Below, one piece after another: positions 33,186 to 41,294 of a stretch of DNA of 64,000 nt (its first letter is position 1; every line of letters begins with the position of its first letter). A program made the translations under genes and the position numbers. This DNA is from Micavibrio_A sp964539025 (lineage in GTDB: Bacteria; Pseudomonadota; Alphaproteobacteria; Micavibrionales; Micavibrionaceae): assembly GCA_964539025.1 (NCBI GenBank), contig CAZIFA010000006.1, positions 1 to 64,000 of the forward strand, read 5' to 3'. A model generated the notes under the pieces. That model had not been told where the DNA came from, made no database searches, and was given only the letters and a program-made list of their open reading frames with translations.

Positions 33186-33419
33186 TTACCGCTCATTGCT
33201 CTCATCGAACGCCTTCTTTGTACTGGCATTATATAAGGCAACCTCAAGGGCCGTTTCGGTGTCCTGAAACGCCGTGCTGTCCATCACGCGCCATAAATGC
33301 ATATTGGCGGGCTTTAAGTTTCTAACCCGCACCAGAAGCGTGAGGAAACGGGTTAAACGCGGCTGATAATATCGCAGCGGTTGTTTGAGGGTGATTTTCT
33401 CGATCTTTTTGGCCGCCAT
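33186..33419 (-). CDS. Small hypothetical protein, 77 residues
   Basis: It starts at ATG 33419, one base after the stop of the upstream small gene, so both are probably co-transcribed. The N-terminus is basic (MAAKKIEKITLKQPLRYYQP), the rest helical with LLVRVRNLKPANMHLW. No family was recognised. Together with its partner it sits at the left edge of the accessory segment that holds the cyclodipeptide-synthase-like gene. It may be an orphan of a mobile element, but no such signature is seen. Confidence 0.45.
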   Translation of the reverse strand: MAAKKIEKITLKQPLRYYQPRLTRFLTLLVRVRNLKPANMHLWRVMDSTAFQDTETALEVALYNASTKKAFDESNER

Positions 33420-33420
33420 G

Positions 33421-33666
33421 CTACACCGCCCGTTTGTACAGGTTGGCAAAATCGATCTCTAGCTGGGCGCGGTAGAGGGAATCCAGCTTCTGGGCCTGTT
33501 TCAGCTTGGCGTTAAACTTCTTTAACGCGGCACGGGCTTTGGCCTTTTCTTCATAGGCGGCGTCATAGGCCCCCTTAACGTCGAATAAGCTTATCCTGTT
33601 CTGATTGGATATATCCAATTGAAATAACTTAACAAAATGTCTTTTTACCCGTTTCAGACCACTCAT
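33421..33666 (-). CDS. Small hypothetical protein, 81 residues, coiled coil
   Basis: Basic, with an Ala/Lys-rich heptad-like helix (AAYEEKAKARAALKKFNAKL) predicted to form a coiled coil, then a short tail. There is no recognised family. It is the first gene of a two-gene minus-strand unit. The 139 bp upstream up to the XRE regulator are very AT-rich and probably contain divergent promoters for both. Confidence 0.45.
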   Translation of the reverse strand: MSGLKRVKRHFVKLFQLDISNQNRISLFDVKGAYDAAYEEKAKARAALKKFNAKLKQAQKLDSLYRAQLEIDFANLYKRAV

Positions 33667-33805
33667 AATACGTCCCCTTCACACAGTTTGGTTGTTAATG
33701 ATGGTAACTGTTTTATGGCAAAATCGTTAAATAAATATTAAAAAAATTGATTTTTATTGTATTTAGCGTAAAAATCACTTTTATAAGGCTTATGAGATAA
33801 GAAAA

Positions 33806-34444
33806 ATGATTACAGGTGAACAAATTAGGGCTGGTAGAGCCTATATGGGGTGGTCCCAAACGGAGCTGGGTGAACGCGCCAATTGCTCTCTTTCAACCAT
33901 TGCCAAGATCGAACGGCTTGAAGGGGACGTTGGCGCAGACATTATTGAGAAAATCAGACGGGCCTTCGAAAAAGAGGGCATGTTCTTCACGGAAGATGGT
34001 CTCATTAAACGCAGCGCCTCTATGTACGAAATAGAAGGCGACGGTTGGTGGCTGCGTGTTTTAGATGATGTGTACCAATCCATGATTGATACAAAGGGCG
34101 CTGAAGTTTTGATTTTTTGTGCCGATGATCGTGAATCGCCGCCGCAAATAAATAAAGTTTGGAAAAAAATCCGTAATGCTGGAGTTGGAATGCGCCAATT
34201 GGTGCGTGAGGGCAATACATACCTTATGGGGCCGACGAAAGAGTACCGCTGGATACCCAAAGAGTTTTTCGAAAATTACGTCACGATGGTATATGGCGAC
34301 AAGGTTTGTATGTGCGCTGAAAATAACACTAAAGCCGTAATTTTTAGAGATCGTCGCCAAGCCAACACAATACGAAATCTATTCAACCTTCTTTGGAATA
34401 AACTGGAAGAGCCAAGTGAAAGCACTGCACCAGATCGCTTCTGA
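33806..34444 (+). CDS. XRE-type helix-turn-helix regulator, 212 residues
   Basis: Residues 5-60 form an XRE/Cro-type helix-turn-helix (QIRAGRAYMGWSQTELGERA, then STIAKIERLEGDVG). The remaining 150 residues hold a mixed alpha/beta domain of unknown ligand (RVLDDVYQSMIDTKGAEVLIF). Its end overlaps the cyclodipeptide-synthase-like gene by 29 bp, so it heads an operon and probably controls it. GC is lower than the chromosomal average. The C-terminal domain could sense a metabolite, possibly the product of the pathway; this is speculation. Confidence 0.8.
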   Translation: MITGEQIRAGRAYMGWSQTELGERANCSLSTIAKIERLEGDVGADIIEKIRRAFEKEGMFFTEDGLIKRSASMYEIEGDGWWLRVLDDVYQSMIDTKGAEVLIFCADDRESPPQINKVWKKIRNAGVGMRQLVREGNTYLMGPTKEYRWIPKEFFENYVTMVYGDKVCMCAENNTKAVIFRDRRQANTIRNLFNLLWNKLEEPSESTAPDRF

Positions 34445-35042
34445 TTACCGTGTAACGGTAAACGGTAAATACGGCTCCCGCCCTTCGGATAAGGCGCGGA
34501 TACAGATAAGTATTGGTAATCCAAAATACGAAGGTGCAAAGCTTTTGACCTTAACGGCATGGTGTGCTGCTCGCTTTAAAGAAACAGAAGTAATCGTCAG
34601 CGATACACTACAGCGTCATAATCTTTCTTATGATACCGCGACAGCATGGAACATAACTCGTGAAGAGGGTGATAAATGGCTCCGTAGAAATGCCGTGGCG
34701 CTTGAAGGAGCAAAGATTATACGTTGGGATGAGTTACTCCATCATGAAGATTATGCGTCCTCCTATGAAATCATTGAAAAAGGACTACAGCAGTCTGAGT
34801 CAGCGCAAAAAACTTTAACTGCTATGGTAGAACGTATGTCAAAACGTCGTGATATCCCTCAAGAAAACTGCATAGACTTTTTGAAAGAGGAATTGGCAAT
34901 TTTTCATTTCATGATGAAGAACCCCGCCGTTGATATTTATGCCGGTTCCTGGATTACGGACATTTTTGAAGCTCTTTCCATACCAGTTTTTCAAAATCTA
35001 CAATGTTTGGAAGTGGATTTTGAAAGAAAGCATAAATTATAG
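34416..35042 (+). CDS. Cyclodipeptide-synthase-like (tRNA-dependent) protein
   Basis: A 208-residue protein that follows the layout of cyclodipeptide synthases (AlbC-type), which take two aminoacyl-tRNAs and form a diketopiperazine. ISIGN at residues 31-35 aligns with the nucleophile motif GISxGN: Ser32 is the covalent nucleophile and Asn35 matches the NYH-type residue. TAWCAARFKETEVIVSDTLQ resembles the following helix and strand. FLKEE (155-159) places Glu159 at the catalytic Glu, with Phe155 where Tyr is usual. Tyr175 in DIYAGSW is in the place of the conserved Tyr. The Phe replacement makes the activity uncertain. It overlaps the XRE gene and precedes a GNAT. Confidence 0.7.
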   Translation: MKALHQIASDYRVTVNGKYGSRPSDKARIQISIGNPKYEGAKLLTLTAWCAARFKETEVIVSDTLQRHNLSYDTATAWNITREEGDKWLRRNAVALEGAKIIRWDELLHHEDYASSYEIIEKGLQQSESAQKTLTAMVERMSKRRDIPQENCIDFLKEELAIFHFMMKNPAVDIYAGSWITDIFEALSIPVFQNLQCLEVDFERKHKL

Positions 35043-35062
35043 ATGCTTTGGGACTCCGCACA

Positions 35063-35617
35063 ATGAGCTTTATAATGACCCATCTGGCAATTGCTGCCAG
35101 CGACTTTAAACCGCTTCAGGACAAGGCAGGTTTCGCCATCCACGAAGTTCCGGCAACGCTGTCCTTCTTTAAACCACTGATCGAACGCGTTGGGGGGCCA
35201 TGGGGTTGGACTCAACGCCCTAAATATTTCGGCGATGACGCTTTGACTGAGCGCTTGAAGGACTTCCGCTTGTTCCTGCTGGAAAAAGACGGACAGACTG
35301 TTGGCTATTGCTTAAGCAACCCGTTCAAATCCCTGACACTGGGTTTTAACGGTGCAGCGAAGGTAACGGAGATTGAGAATTTTGGTATGTTCCCGGAATT
35401 CAACGGCAAGGGCTTCGGAAAAGCCCACTTGCCGATGATGTTCGAAGAATTGTTCAAATCTTGCGATATGGTTTACCTGACCACACGTTCCAGCAACCAC
35501 GCCAAAGTTGTGAAATTCTATCAGGATTGTGGGATGAAAATTTTACAACAGGATTTGATGGCTGATGATCTGGTGCCCGTCCCAACTGCACCAGAACGCA
35601 TGCCGATGGTGGCCTAG
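35063..35617 (+). CDS. GNAT family N-acetyltransferase
   Basis: A 184-residue acetyltransferase. The GNAT acetyl-CoA motif is visible in ENFGMFPEFNGKGFGKAHL (an R/QxxGxG/A-like loop, here NGKGFG), and the C-terminal VYLTTRSSNHAKVVKFYQD fits motif B, including the Asn-His and Tyr-Gln characteristic of these enzymes. It starts at ATG 35063 (or 35075), 20 bp after the cyclodipeptide-synthase-like gene. It may acetylate the product of that enzyme or protect against an amine toxin. The operon context makes a tailoring role the simplest idea, but substrates are not shown by the sequence. Confidence 0.82.
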   Translation: MSFIMTHLAIAASDFKPLQDKAGFAIHEVPATLSFFKPLIERVGGPWGWTQRPKYFGDDALTERLKDFRLFLLEKDGQTVGYCLSNPFKSLTLGFNGAAKVTEIENFGMFPEFNGKGFGKAHLPMMFEELFKSCDMVYLTTRSSNHAKVVKFYQDCGMKILQQDLMADDLVPVPTAPERMPMVA

Positions 35618-35637
35618 GCCGATAGGCGGATTATTTC

Positions 35638-35666
35638 TTGACAATTAAGGAATAATTTCCTATATT
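35638..35666 (+). promoter_or_regulatory. Strong sigma70-type promoter
   Basis: TTGACA (35638-35643), 17-base spacer, TATATT (35661-35666). Within the spacer lies the dyad AGGAA-TAAT-TTCCT (35648-35661), so a repressor may bind. The expected start of transcription falls at the A of ATG 35673, which would give a leaderless mRNA, or a 300-base leader for pyk. Confidence 0.7.
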
Positions 35667-35672
35667 GTTTTC

Positions 35673-35978
35673 ATGATAAATCTCACCACAGCGCCGCATC
35701 CAACTCCGTTAATTCTGACCAAAATTAATCTTTTGGCCGATTTTCCGCCCGCTGATTTCACGGGGAAGAATTCGGCGCGTGTTTCAAAAAACGCGGAACG
35801 AACTGAACAGACATACAGGAAAATCAATAACTTGAGTTTTTCCTTATATGCCACCGTCCGAAAAAAACGGCAAAACGAACTGATAAATCACGAGACTCTG
35901 GAAAACCTGCTGCGCCGCATGGACAAACGCTCATGTCTGCCGCATAAAGGGCCGGTCATACATAAGGAGTCCCGATGA
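35673..35978 (+). CDS. Possible small protein upstream of pyk, 101 residues
   Basis: An open frame beginning where the promoter would start transcription and ending in an ATGA overlap with pyk (35975-35978). The sequence is basic and hydrophilic with no recognised motif (residues 10-35 proline-rich, 45-85 helical). No ribosome-binding site can exist if the mRNA is leaderless. The ATGA junction and the promoter support a real gene; the lack of similarity and low codon bias argue that it may be the pyk leader only. I keep it with low confidence. Confidence 0.35.
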   Translation: MINLTTAPHPTPLILTKINLLADFPPADFTGKNSARVSKNAERTEQTYRKINNLSFSLYATVRKKRQNELINHETLENLLRRMDKRSCLPHKGPVIHKESR

Positions 35979-37399
35979 CCGTTCTTCACCGCCACCGCCA
36001 GACCAAGATCGTCGCCACGCTGGGCCCGGCTTCGGGCAATCCCGATATGATGAGAAAGCTCTTCGTGGCGGGGGTCGATGTCTTTCGCATGAACTTCTCC
36101 CACGGCACGCATGAGGCGCACGCGAAGAACCTGGCTACGGCGCGCGAACTGGAAAAGGAATTCGGGCGTCCCATCGGCGTGCTGGCCGACCTGCAAGGTC
36201 CCAAAAACCGCATCGGCAAATTCAAGAATGACCGGATAGAGGTTGCCGCCGGGCACAAGATCAGATTCGACCTCGACGAAACACCGGGTGATGAATCCCG
36301 CGTCTACTTACCGCACCCCGAAGTGATCGCGGCGATGAAACCGGGTTCGGAAATCCTGCTCGATGACGGCAAGGTCCGCGCGGTCATCAAGGAACAGGGG
36401 AAGAACTACCTGATCGCTGAAATCATGACGGGCAGCAAACTCTCCAACAACAAAGGCTTCAACATTCCGGGTGTCATCATACCGATGCCTGCGCTCACCG
36501 ATAAAGATCGCGTAGATCTCGACGCCGCGCTGGAAATGGGTGCGGACTGGGTCGCGCAAAGCTTCGTGCAGACCGCCGCCGATGTCGCCGAAACCAAGAA
36601 AATCATCAATGGCCGCGCCGCCCTGATGGCGAAAATCGAAAAGCCAAGCGCGCTCGAATACTTCACCGAAATCCTCAATCACTGTGATGGCATCATGCTG
36701 GCGCGCGGCGATCTAGGTGTTGAAATCCCTTCCGAAGATGTGCCGAGCGTGCAAAAACGCATCGTCCGCGAAACGCGCAATTCCGGTAAACCGATCATCG
36801 TAGCAACGCAGATGCTGGAATCCATGATCGAGAGTCCGCGCCCGACGCGCGCCGAAGCATCCGATGTCGCAACGGCTGTGTATGACGGCACCGATGCCGT
36901 GATGCTGTCCGCCGAAACCGCCGCCGGGAAATACCCGGTGGAATCGGTCGAAATCATGGACCGCATCTGCCGCTCGACGGAAAACGATGAAACCTATCAT
37001 GCGATCATGCGCTCCAACCACCCGCAAACCGAAATGGACGCGTCCGATTCCATCACCGTGGCGGCAACGAACGTCGCCCGCGATATCCGCGCCGTGTGCA
37101 TTGCGAACTATACGACATCGGGTTCCACGACTTGGCGCACCGCGCGTCAGCGTCCTGAAATGCCGATCTTGTCCTTGACGCAAAACCTGGCGACCGCGCG
37201 TAAACTTACGCTGTCCTATGGCGTTCAGCCCGCGCACATGCCGGTCATCAACTCCTTCGCCGAAACGGTGGAATGGTCGACGAAAATTGCCAAGGAAAAA
37301 GGCCTCGCCAAAAAAGGCGAGCGCATCGTGCTCACCGCCGGCGTTCCCTTCGGCACGCCGGGTTCGACCAACGTGCTCAGGATCGCATGGGTGGAATGA
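35975..37399 (+). CDS. pyk: Pyruvate kinase
   Basis: A 474-residue pyruvate kinase that transfers phosphate from phosphoenolpyruvate to ADP. It begins with the family pattern KIVATLGPASGNPDMM, DVFRMNFSHGTHE and shows LMAKIEKPSALEYF (catalytic Lys) and IMLARGDLGVEIP with the metal-binding residues, followed by QMLESMI...PTRAEASDVATAVYDG. The C-terminal domain is present. An AAGGAG lies before ATG 35975. Its stop overlaps the HAD gene start (ATGA), so the two are translated together. Confidence 0.96.
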   Translation: MTVLHRHRQTKIVATLGPASGNPDMMRKLFVAGVDVFRMNFSHGTHEAHAKNLATARELEKEFGRPIGVLADLQGPKNRIGKFKNDRIEVAAGHKIRFDLDETPGDESRVYLPHPEVIAAMKPGSEILLDDGKVRAVIKEQGKNYLIAEIMTGSKLSNNKGFNIPGVIIPMPALTDKDRVDLDAALEMGADWVAQSFVQTAADVAETKKIINGRAALMAKIEKPSALEYFTEILNHCDGIMLARGDLGVEIPSEDVPSVQKRIVRETRNSGKPIIVATQMLESMIESPRPTRAEASDVATAVYDGTDAVMLSAETAAGKYPVESVEIMDRICRSTENDETYHAIMRSNHPQTEMDASDSITVAATNVARDIRAVCIANYTTSGSTTWRTARQRPEMPILSLTQNLATARKLTLSYGVQPAHMPVINSFAETVEWSTKIAKEKGLAKKGERIVLTAGVPFGTPGSTNVLRIAWVE

Positions 37400-38022
37400 G
37401 AATCTTCTTCGATGTCGATGGCGTCCTGATCGACGGGTTCCACACAAAGCCCGAACGATGGAGACGCTGGGATACTAACATCGAACAAGATCTGGGTATT
37501 AAATCCGGTCACATAGAAGACTTCATCCTGCGCGGCACATTTCGGTATGTGCTGCACGGCAGGCTAGATTTCGAACAGGAAATGGCAAGCTGGCTGGCGA
37601 AGCATGGTTACAGCATCACGGCGCAAAAGCTTATCGACTACTGGCACGCACGGGATTCATCGGTGAATCGCCCGGTGTTCGATGTGGTAGAACGGATTTC
37701 TCCTCGCAAGGACGTCCAGCTCTACACGGCGACAAATCAGGCGCATGCGCGCATTGCCTATCTGCGCGACAAGTTGGGATGGAAACAACATTTCACCGAC
37801 TTCTACTATTCCGCACGGCTGGGATGCCTGAAATACGATCCACATTACTTCGCACGGATTGAAGAAGAATTGCAGTTCGATCCGTACAACGAACCACCGC
37901 TGTATTTCGATGACGATCCGCGCAATATAGAGGTATCGTCCACACGCGGCTGGAACGCCGTTCTGGTCGATGGGCCGGAAGATGTCGTGGGCCACCCTGA
38001 TATTCAAAGGCTGCTGACATGA
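37396..38022 (+). CDS. HAD-family hydrolase
   Basis: A 208-residue haloacid-dehalogenase-fold protein. Motif I is FFDVDGVLIDGF (nucleophile Asp near residue 6), motif II is in QLYTATNQAHARIAYL, and motif IV is YFDDDPRNIEVS. The longer insertion between them is helical. HAD members are usually phosphatases; the substrate is unknown. The start at ATG 37396 overlaps the pyk stop by four bases (ATGA), and its own stop overlaps the following gene the same way, so it is part of a three-gene unit with pyk. Confidence 0.85.
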   Translation: MRIFFDVDGVLIDGFHTKPERWRRWDTNIEQDLGIKSGHIEDFILRGTFRYVLHGRLDFEQEMASWLAKHGYSITAQKLIDYWHARDSSVNRPVFDVVERISPRKDVQLYTATNQAHARIAYLRDKLGWKQHFTDFYYSARLGCLKYDPHYFARIEEELQFDPYNEPPLYFDDDPRNIEVSSTRGWNAVLVDGPEDVVGHPDIQRLLT

Positions 38023-38261
38023 GAAAACTCCTCATCATATCCACTGTCATGCTATCTGCCTGCGGCGGGACGGAAGAGAAAATCACCGCGCGCCCCGAAG
38101 TTTCCTACGCGCAAATCCAGCCCGCCTCCGGCATGACGTACGAAGAATTCAGGCAGCACGAAGAATGGGGGCAGGGCGATATGCGCGACGCGCAAAAACG
38201 CTTCCTCGTTCTGGATCGTGATAACAACGGCAGGCTTACACCCGATGAGCTAGGGAACTAA
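38019..38261 (+). CDS. Small EF-hand lipoprotein, 80 residues
   Basis: A signal peptide ends in the lipobox LSAC (Cys15), then a polar linker, and a single EF-hand loop DRDNNGRLTPDE near the C-terminus, with Asp/Asn/Glu at the calcium positions. It should be a membrane-anchored calcium-binding lipoprotein. It starts by ATGA overlap with the HAD gene, so it is co-translated. It ends with a four-base overlap (CTAA) with the convergent MscS gene. A second EF-hand is absent, so calcium affinity may be low or the protein may dimerise. Confidence 0.75.
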   Translation: MRKLLIISTVMLSACGGTEEKITARPEVSYAQIQPASGMTYEEFRQHEEWGQGDMRDAQKRFLVLDRDNNGRLTPDELGN

Positions 38262-39910
38262 TCGGCCCTGCCGCGCTGGTCGATGGCGGGGAGCATGGTC
38301 TGCGATGGGATGATGTAATACAGCCCCGTTTCCTTGATCAGGTCCGCCATGCCGAGCATAAGGTCTTGCTGGATGCGCAAGAACTCGTTGTTGTCGGAGA
38401 CGTTGATATAAAAGAACAGCTCGATAACATGGCCGCCATCGCCCGGGCCGAGATAGCGGATGGGGAGCCCTTCTTCGGTGACATGCTCGTTGGCAAAGAG
38501 CATCTCTTCGGTCTTCTTGGTGAACAGGCGGATCTGTTCGGGCGTCGCGTCATAGCGCAGTTGGAACTTCTTGTTCACAAGGAAGCGCGTGCGCCGCGCG
38601 AAGTTCTCAATTCGCTGGTTCGACATATCGCCGTTGGGAATGGTGATCAGCGTGCGTTCATTCGTGCGAAGACGTGTTGATCTCATACCGATATCTTCGA
38701 CCGTTCCCGCGATATCGCCGATCTTGCAGTAATCGCCGATATGCACCGGCTGGTCGATAACGATGGCGAGAGATCCGATGAAGTTCTCCAGCGTCTTTTG
38801 CGCGCCAAGGGCCAGCGCGATACCGCCGATACCCAATGCGGCGAGGCCAGCGGTGACATCGACGCCCAGATTGTCGAGCACGATGAACAGGACGAAGATT
38901 CCGAACACGACCTTGACGATGCGGCGGAAGAAAAACAGAATCGATGAAATGCCGAAAAAGCGGCTATTGGCGACGATCCTGTTTTGTGCGGCCTCGGCGA
39001 AAATATCGATCAGGCGCCAGATAAGCAATGCGACGGCGAACCAGGCGACGATGACGTTGAGTTGTCCGACATGCTGGCGGACGATGATGGAAAGCCCCAG
39101 CCACAGGCTCGAATAACCGAACACCCACACCGCGATGTAAAGGCTAAGCGGGACACGCACGGCGTCAAGGAAATGCGTGCCGGACACGGCGCAATGCCTG
39201 GTCCATATTTTCTTGAGCAGGGCCAGAATGCCGAGCGCCACGAACCAGACCGAAAGATAGGAAAGCGCGAATAAGAAAATAACCGCGATCCAATGGCCCA
39301 CGGGCGCGCCGAATATCTTGGCGTCTATCAGAATATCGGGAAGGACTTTGTTTATCAGTGGTTCTTCGTCGGCGTCAGTGCCCGATAACAGAGGTAGCTG
39401 TTCAAGCGTGTTGTCGGAGATCAGCCAGATCAGATTACCGTCGGAATCTTTTTCCTGCGCAGCAAGTATATCGATCGTACGGCCATTGCCGCGCAGATTG
39501 CCGATCCGCTCGGAACCTTCTTCAATACCCTCTTCATCCTTGCGGCCATCGCGTTCGTTGCTGAGCATCGAACTTGGAAAGAACCAGCCACCCTTATCGA
39601 GTAGTGTTTGCAGATCCTGTGCTAGATCGGCCCCGCGCTTTTTGTGCTGAGCCTGCGGAATAGCGGAAAGATCGAGATATTCCGACGCTTTTTCAAAATC
39701 TTCCTTAGAGATGGCATCAAGAAAGCCCACCACGGTGCCGCGCGGCGTACTGCGGCCCAGAGAATCGACGGGCAATGCTTCAGGGGCAATTGCTGCGGCT
39801 TCACTTTTCCGCTCCGCTGCAACCACTCCGCTCGCATGGGCCATAGGTTCGAATGCGCATAGAGCGATCAGTAAGAGGGAGAGCGTATAAAAACGGCGTT
39901 TTGTTATCAT
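38258..39910 (-). CDS. MscS family mechanosensitive channel
   Basis: About 550 residues. A signal-like N-terminus (ITKRRFYTLSLLLIALCAF) is followed by a soluble periplasmic domain of about 180 residues, then several membrane segments and the MscS pore and beta domains: LGIGGIALALGAQKTLENFIGS-like pore helix, then DQPVHIGDYCKIGD and RSTRLRTNERTLITIPN. The C-terminal cage domain follows. It opens under membrane tension to release solutes. The start is uncertain between 39910, 39928 and TTG 39952, none with a clear ribosome-binding site. Confidence 0.88.
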   Translation of the reverse strand: MITKRRFYTLSLLLIALCAFEPMAHASGVVAAERKSEAAAIAPEALPVDSLGRSTPRGTVVGFLDAISKEDFEKASEYLDLSAIPQAQHKKRGADLAQDLQTLLDKGGWFFPSSMLSNERDGRKDEEGIEEGSERIGNLRGNGRTIDILAAQEKDSDGNLIWLISDNTLEQLPLLSGTDADEEPLINKVLPDILIDAKIFGAPVGHWIAVIFLFALSYLSVWFVALGILALLKKIWTRHCAVSGTHFLDAVRVPLSLYIAVWVFGYSSLWLGLSIIVRQHVGQLNVIVAWFAVALLIWRLIDIFAEAAQNRIVANSRFFGISSILFFFRRIVKVVFGIFVLFIVLDNLGVDVTAGLAALGIGGIALALGAQKTLENFIGSLAIVIDQPVHIGDYCKIGDIAGTVEDIGMRSTRLRTNERTLITIPNGDMSNQRIENFARRTRFLVNKKFQLRYDATPEQIRLFTKKTEEMLFANEHVTEEGLPIRYLGPGDGGHVIELFFYINVSDNNEFLRIQQDLMLGMADLIKETGLYYIIPSQTMLPAIDQRGRAD

Positions 39911-40030
39911 CGGGGCGTCTTTGATCATGGTTTTAGGGAGGAAATAAGGCAATCACCGCCCAGATCCAGCCTAATATTTAAACCGTACGGTGAAAAAGAC
40001 AAAGGGCGTTTTGCAGCAAAGGCCTTCTTT

Positions 40031-40142
40031 TGTCATCCCCGAGGCCTGCCGCAGGCAGGTATTAACGTCGGGGATCCGGGAAGAGCGCAGCGAAGCTGCG
40101 CACGTTTTTATGGACTGGGCCCCCGCCTTCGCGGGGGTGACA
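40031..40142. repeat. Nested-palindrome repeat element (REP-like)
   Basis: About 112 bp bounded by imperfect inverted ends TGTCATCCCCG and CGGGGGTGACA, containing three hairpins: CCTGCC/GGCAGG, CGCAGC-GAA-GCTGCG (40086-40100) and CCCCCGC-CTTC-GCGGGGG (40120-40137). Elements of this look are dispersed in alphaproteobacterial genomes. It lies between the MscS and protease genes' convergent-side spacer and may end transcription of the latter. Confidence 0.75.
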
Positions 40143-40168
40143 GGAATGCTATGACAGAAAGCGGATGA

Positions 40169-41086
40169 TTAACGGGCGGACGATGCGACGACCGTGACGC
40201 TGCCCTTGGGTTTGGTGTGCAGCCACCAGCCATTGCGGTTGATCGAAAAGATCGGCTTGTAATGCGATACGCGTTCCGCGCTGGTCACGGATTTGATCTG
40301 ATTGTCCAGAAGGACAGCACCGTTGTCGGTGTAAACGACCAGAATAGCGTGCGGGATATTCTTTTGCTGATCCTGCAGGATCAGGATACGCATGCGTTCT
40401 TCAGGAACGCCGAGCGCACGCAAAGCTACATATTTCGTGATCGCGTAATCTTCGCAATCGCCGCCGTTTTTCATGAATTCAATCGGCGTGGCCCAGTAAT
40501 CGCTCTGGCCGTAGATATTGGAATCATTGATGTAGGGGATGCGGTTCACGATCTCGTTGACACCCGAAACCATCTTGTTCATCGGCAGGCCACGCAAAAA
40601 TTCAATCTGCGATTTGAAATCGTTGACCGATTGCTGGCCGTTTTTCGTGTTCAGCGCAGCGTCGAAACGATCGAACATCGTCGTCCATTTTGTGAAGGCG
40701 GTCAGCGAACTTGATTGTTTTTCGATTGAACCGAAGAGTTTTGGATATTGGCCTATCGGTGCAAAGGCTGCTGCCTGCTGGAAAGCCACGCGGGCAGGCA
40801 CGTCTTTGACGCTGGCCGCACGGGCATTTTTGACGCCGCCAACGGCAAAGCCCGCGAATGAGATGAAAACCGTCAAAACGGCCATCATAAAACGGAGCAT
40901 GAATTGTTCGACAAGGGTCTGGCGGATGACGTCGTAATCGACGATCTTATCATCGGCCAGAACACGGCCCAGTTGTTTGCCTGTGGATTTACTGACCGCA
41001 AGGGCCTGCTGGAGTTCATCGGGAGAGATAAAGCCGTCGAGGACGAGGAGCTCGCCAAGGCGGTTTTTGTGCATACGGATTTTCAT
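40169..41086 (-). CDS. MshEN-domain fusion to LapG-like (BTLCP) cysteine protease
   Basis: A 305-residue protein in three parts. Residues 9-61 are an MshEN/GspE-N domain: two successive RLG/QLG repeats (RLGELLVLDGFISPDELQQ, then QLGRVLADDKIVDYDVIRQ), the tandem motif that binds c-di-GMP in MshE-type proteins. Residues 66-84 form a membrane segment. Residues 100-300 are a bacterial transglutaminase-like cysteine protease (BTLCP) with Cys211 in GGDCEDYAIT, His246 in PHAILV and Asp261 in LLDNQIKS. LapG of this family cleaves adhesins. The start is ATG 41086; longer frames are not used. The pairing suggests direct c-di-GMP control of the protease (inference). Confidence 0.85.
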   Translation of the reverse strand: MKIRMHKNRLGELLVLDGFISPDELQQALAVSKSTGKQLGRVLADDKIVDYDVIRQTLVEQFMLRFMMAVLTVFISFAGFAVGGVKNARAASVKDVPARVAFQQAAAFAPIGQYPKLFGSIEKQSSSLTAFTKWTTMFDRFDAALNTKNGQQSVNDFKSQIEFLRGLPMNKMVSGVNEIVNRIPYINDSNIYGQSDYWATPIEFMKNGGDCEDYAITKYVALRALGVPEERMRILILQDQQKNIPHAILVVYTDNGAVLLDNQIKSVTSAERVSHYKPIFSINRNGWWLHTKPKGSVTVVASSAR

Positions 41087-41294
41087 GCCCGTAAGAACCC
41101 CTTTATAAGCCCGATCTTTGTGGCCAAGTGACGACACGCCTGAATACTTCCCCTAAAAAACTCGTTATTTACTAGTTTCCCACATTTCAGTATGTCTTGT
41201 AAAAATTGATAATATATTAATTATAACCTCGAAAATGCTGGCTAAACCCGTTAAAAAAGTTTTAAGGTTCGGGGCATTGAAAGAGACATTAACC

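Noticed and set aside
40031..40142. CRISPR repeat
   Set aside because: Only one unit with nested hairpins; no spaced direct repeats or cas genes.
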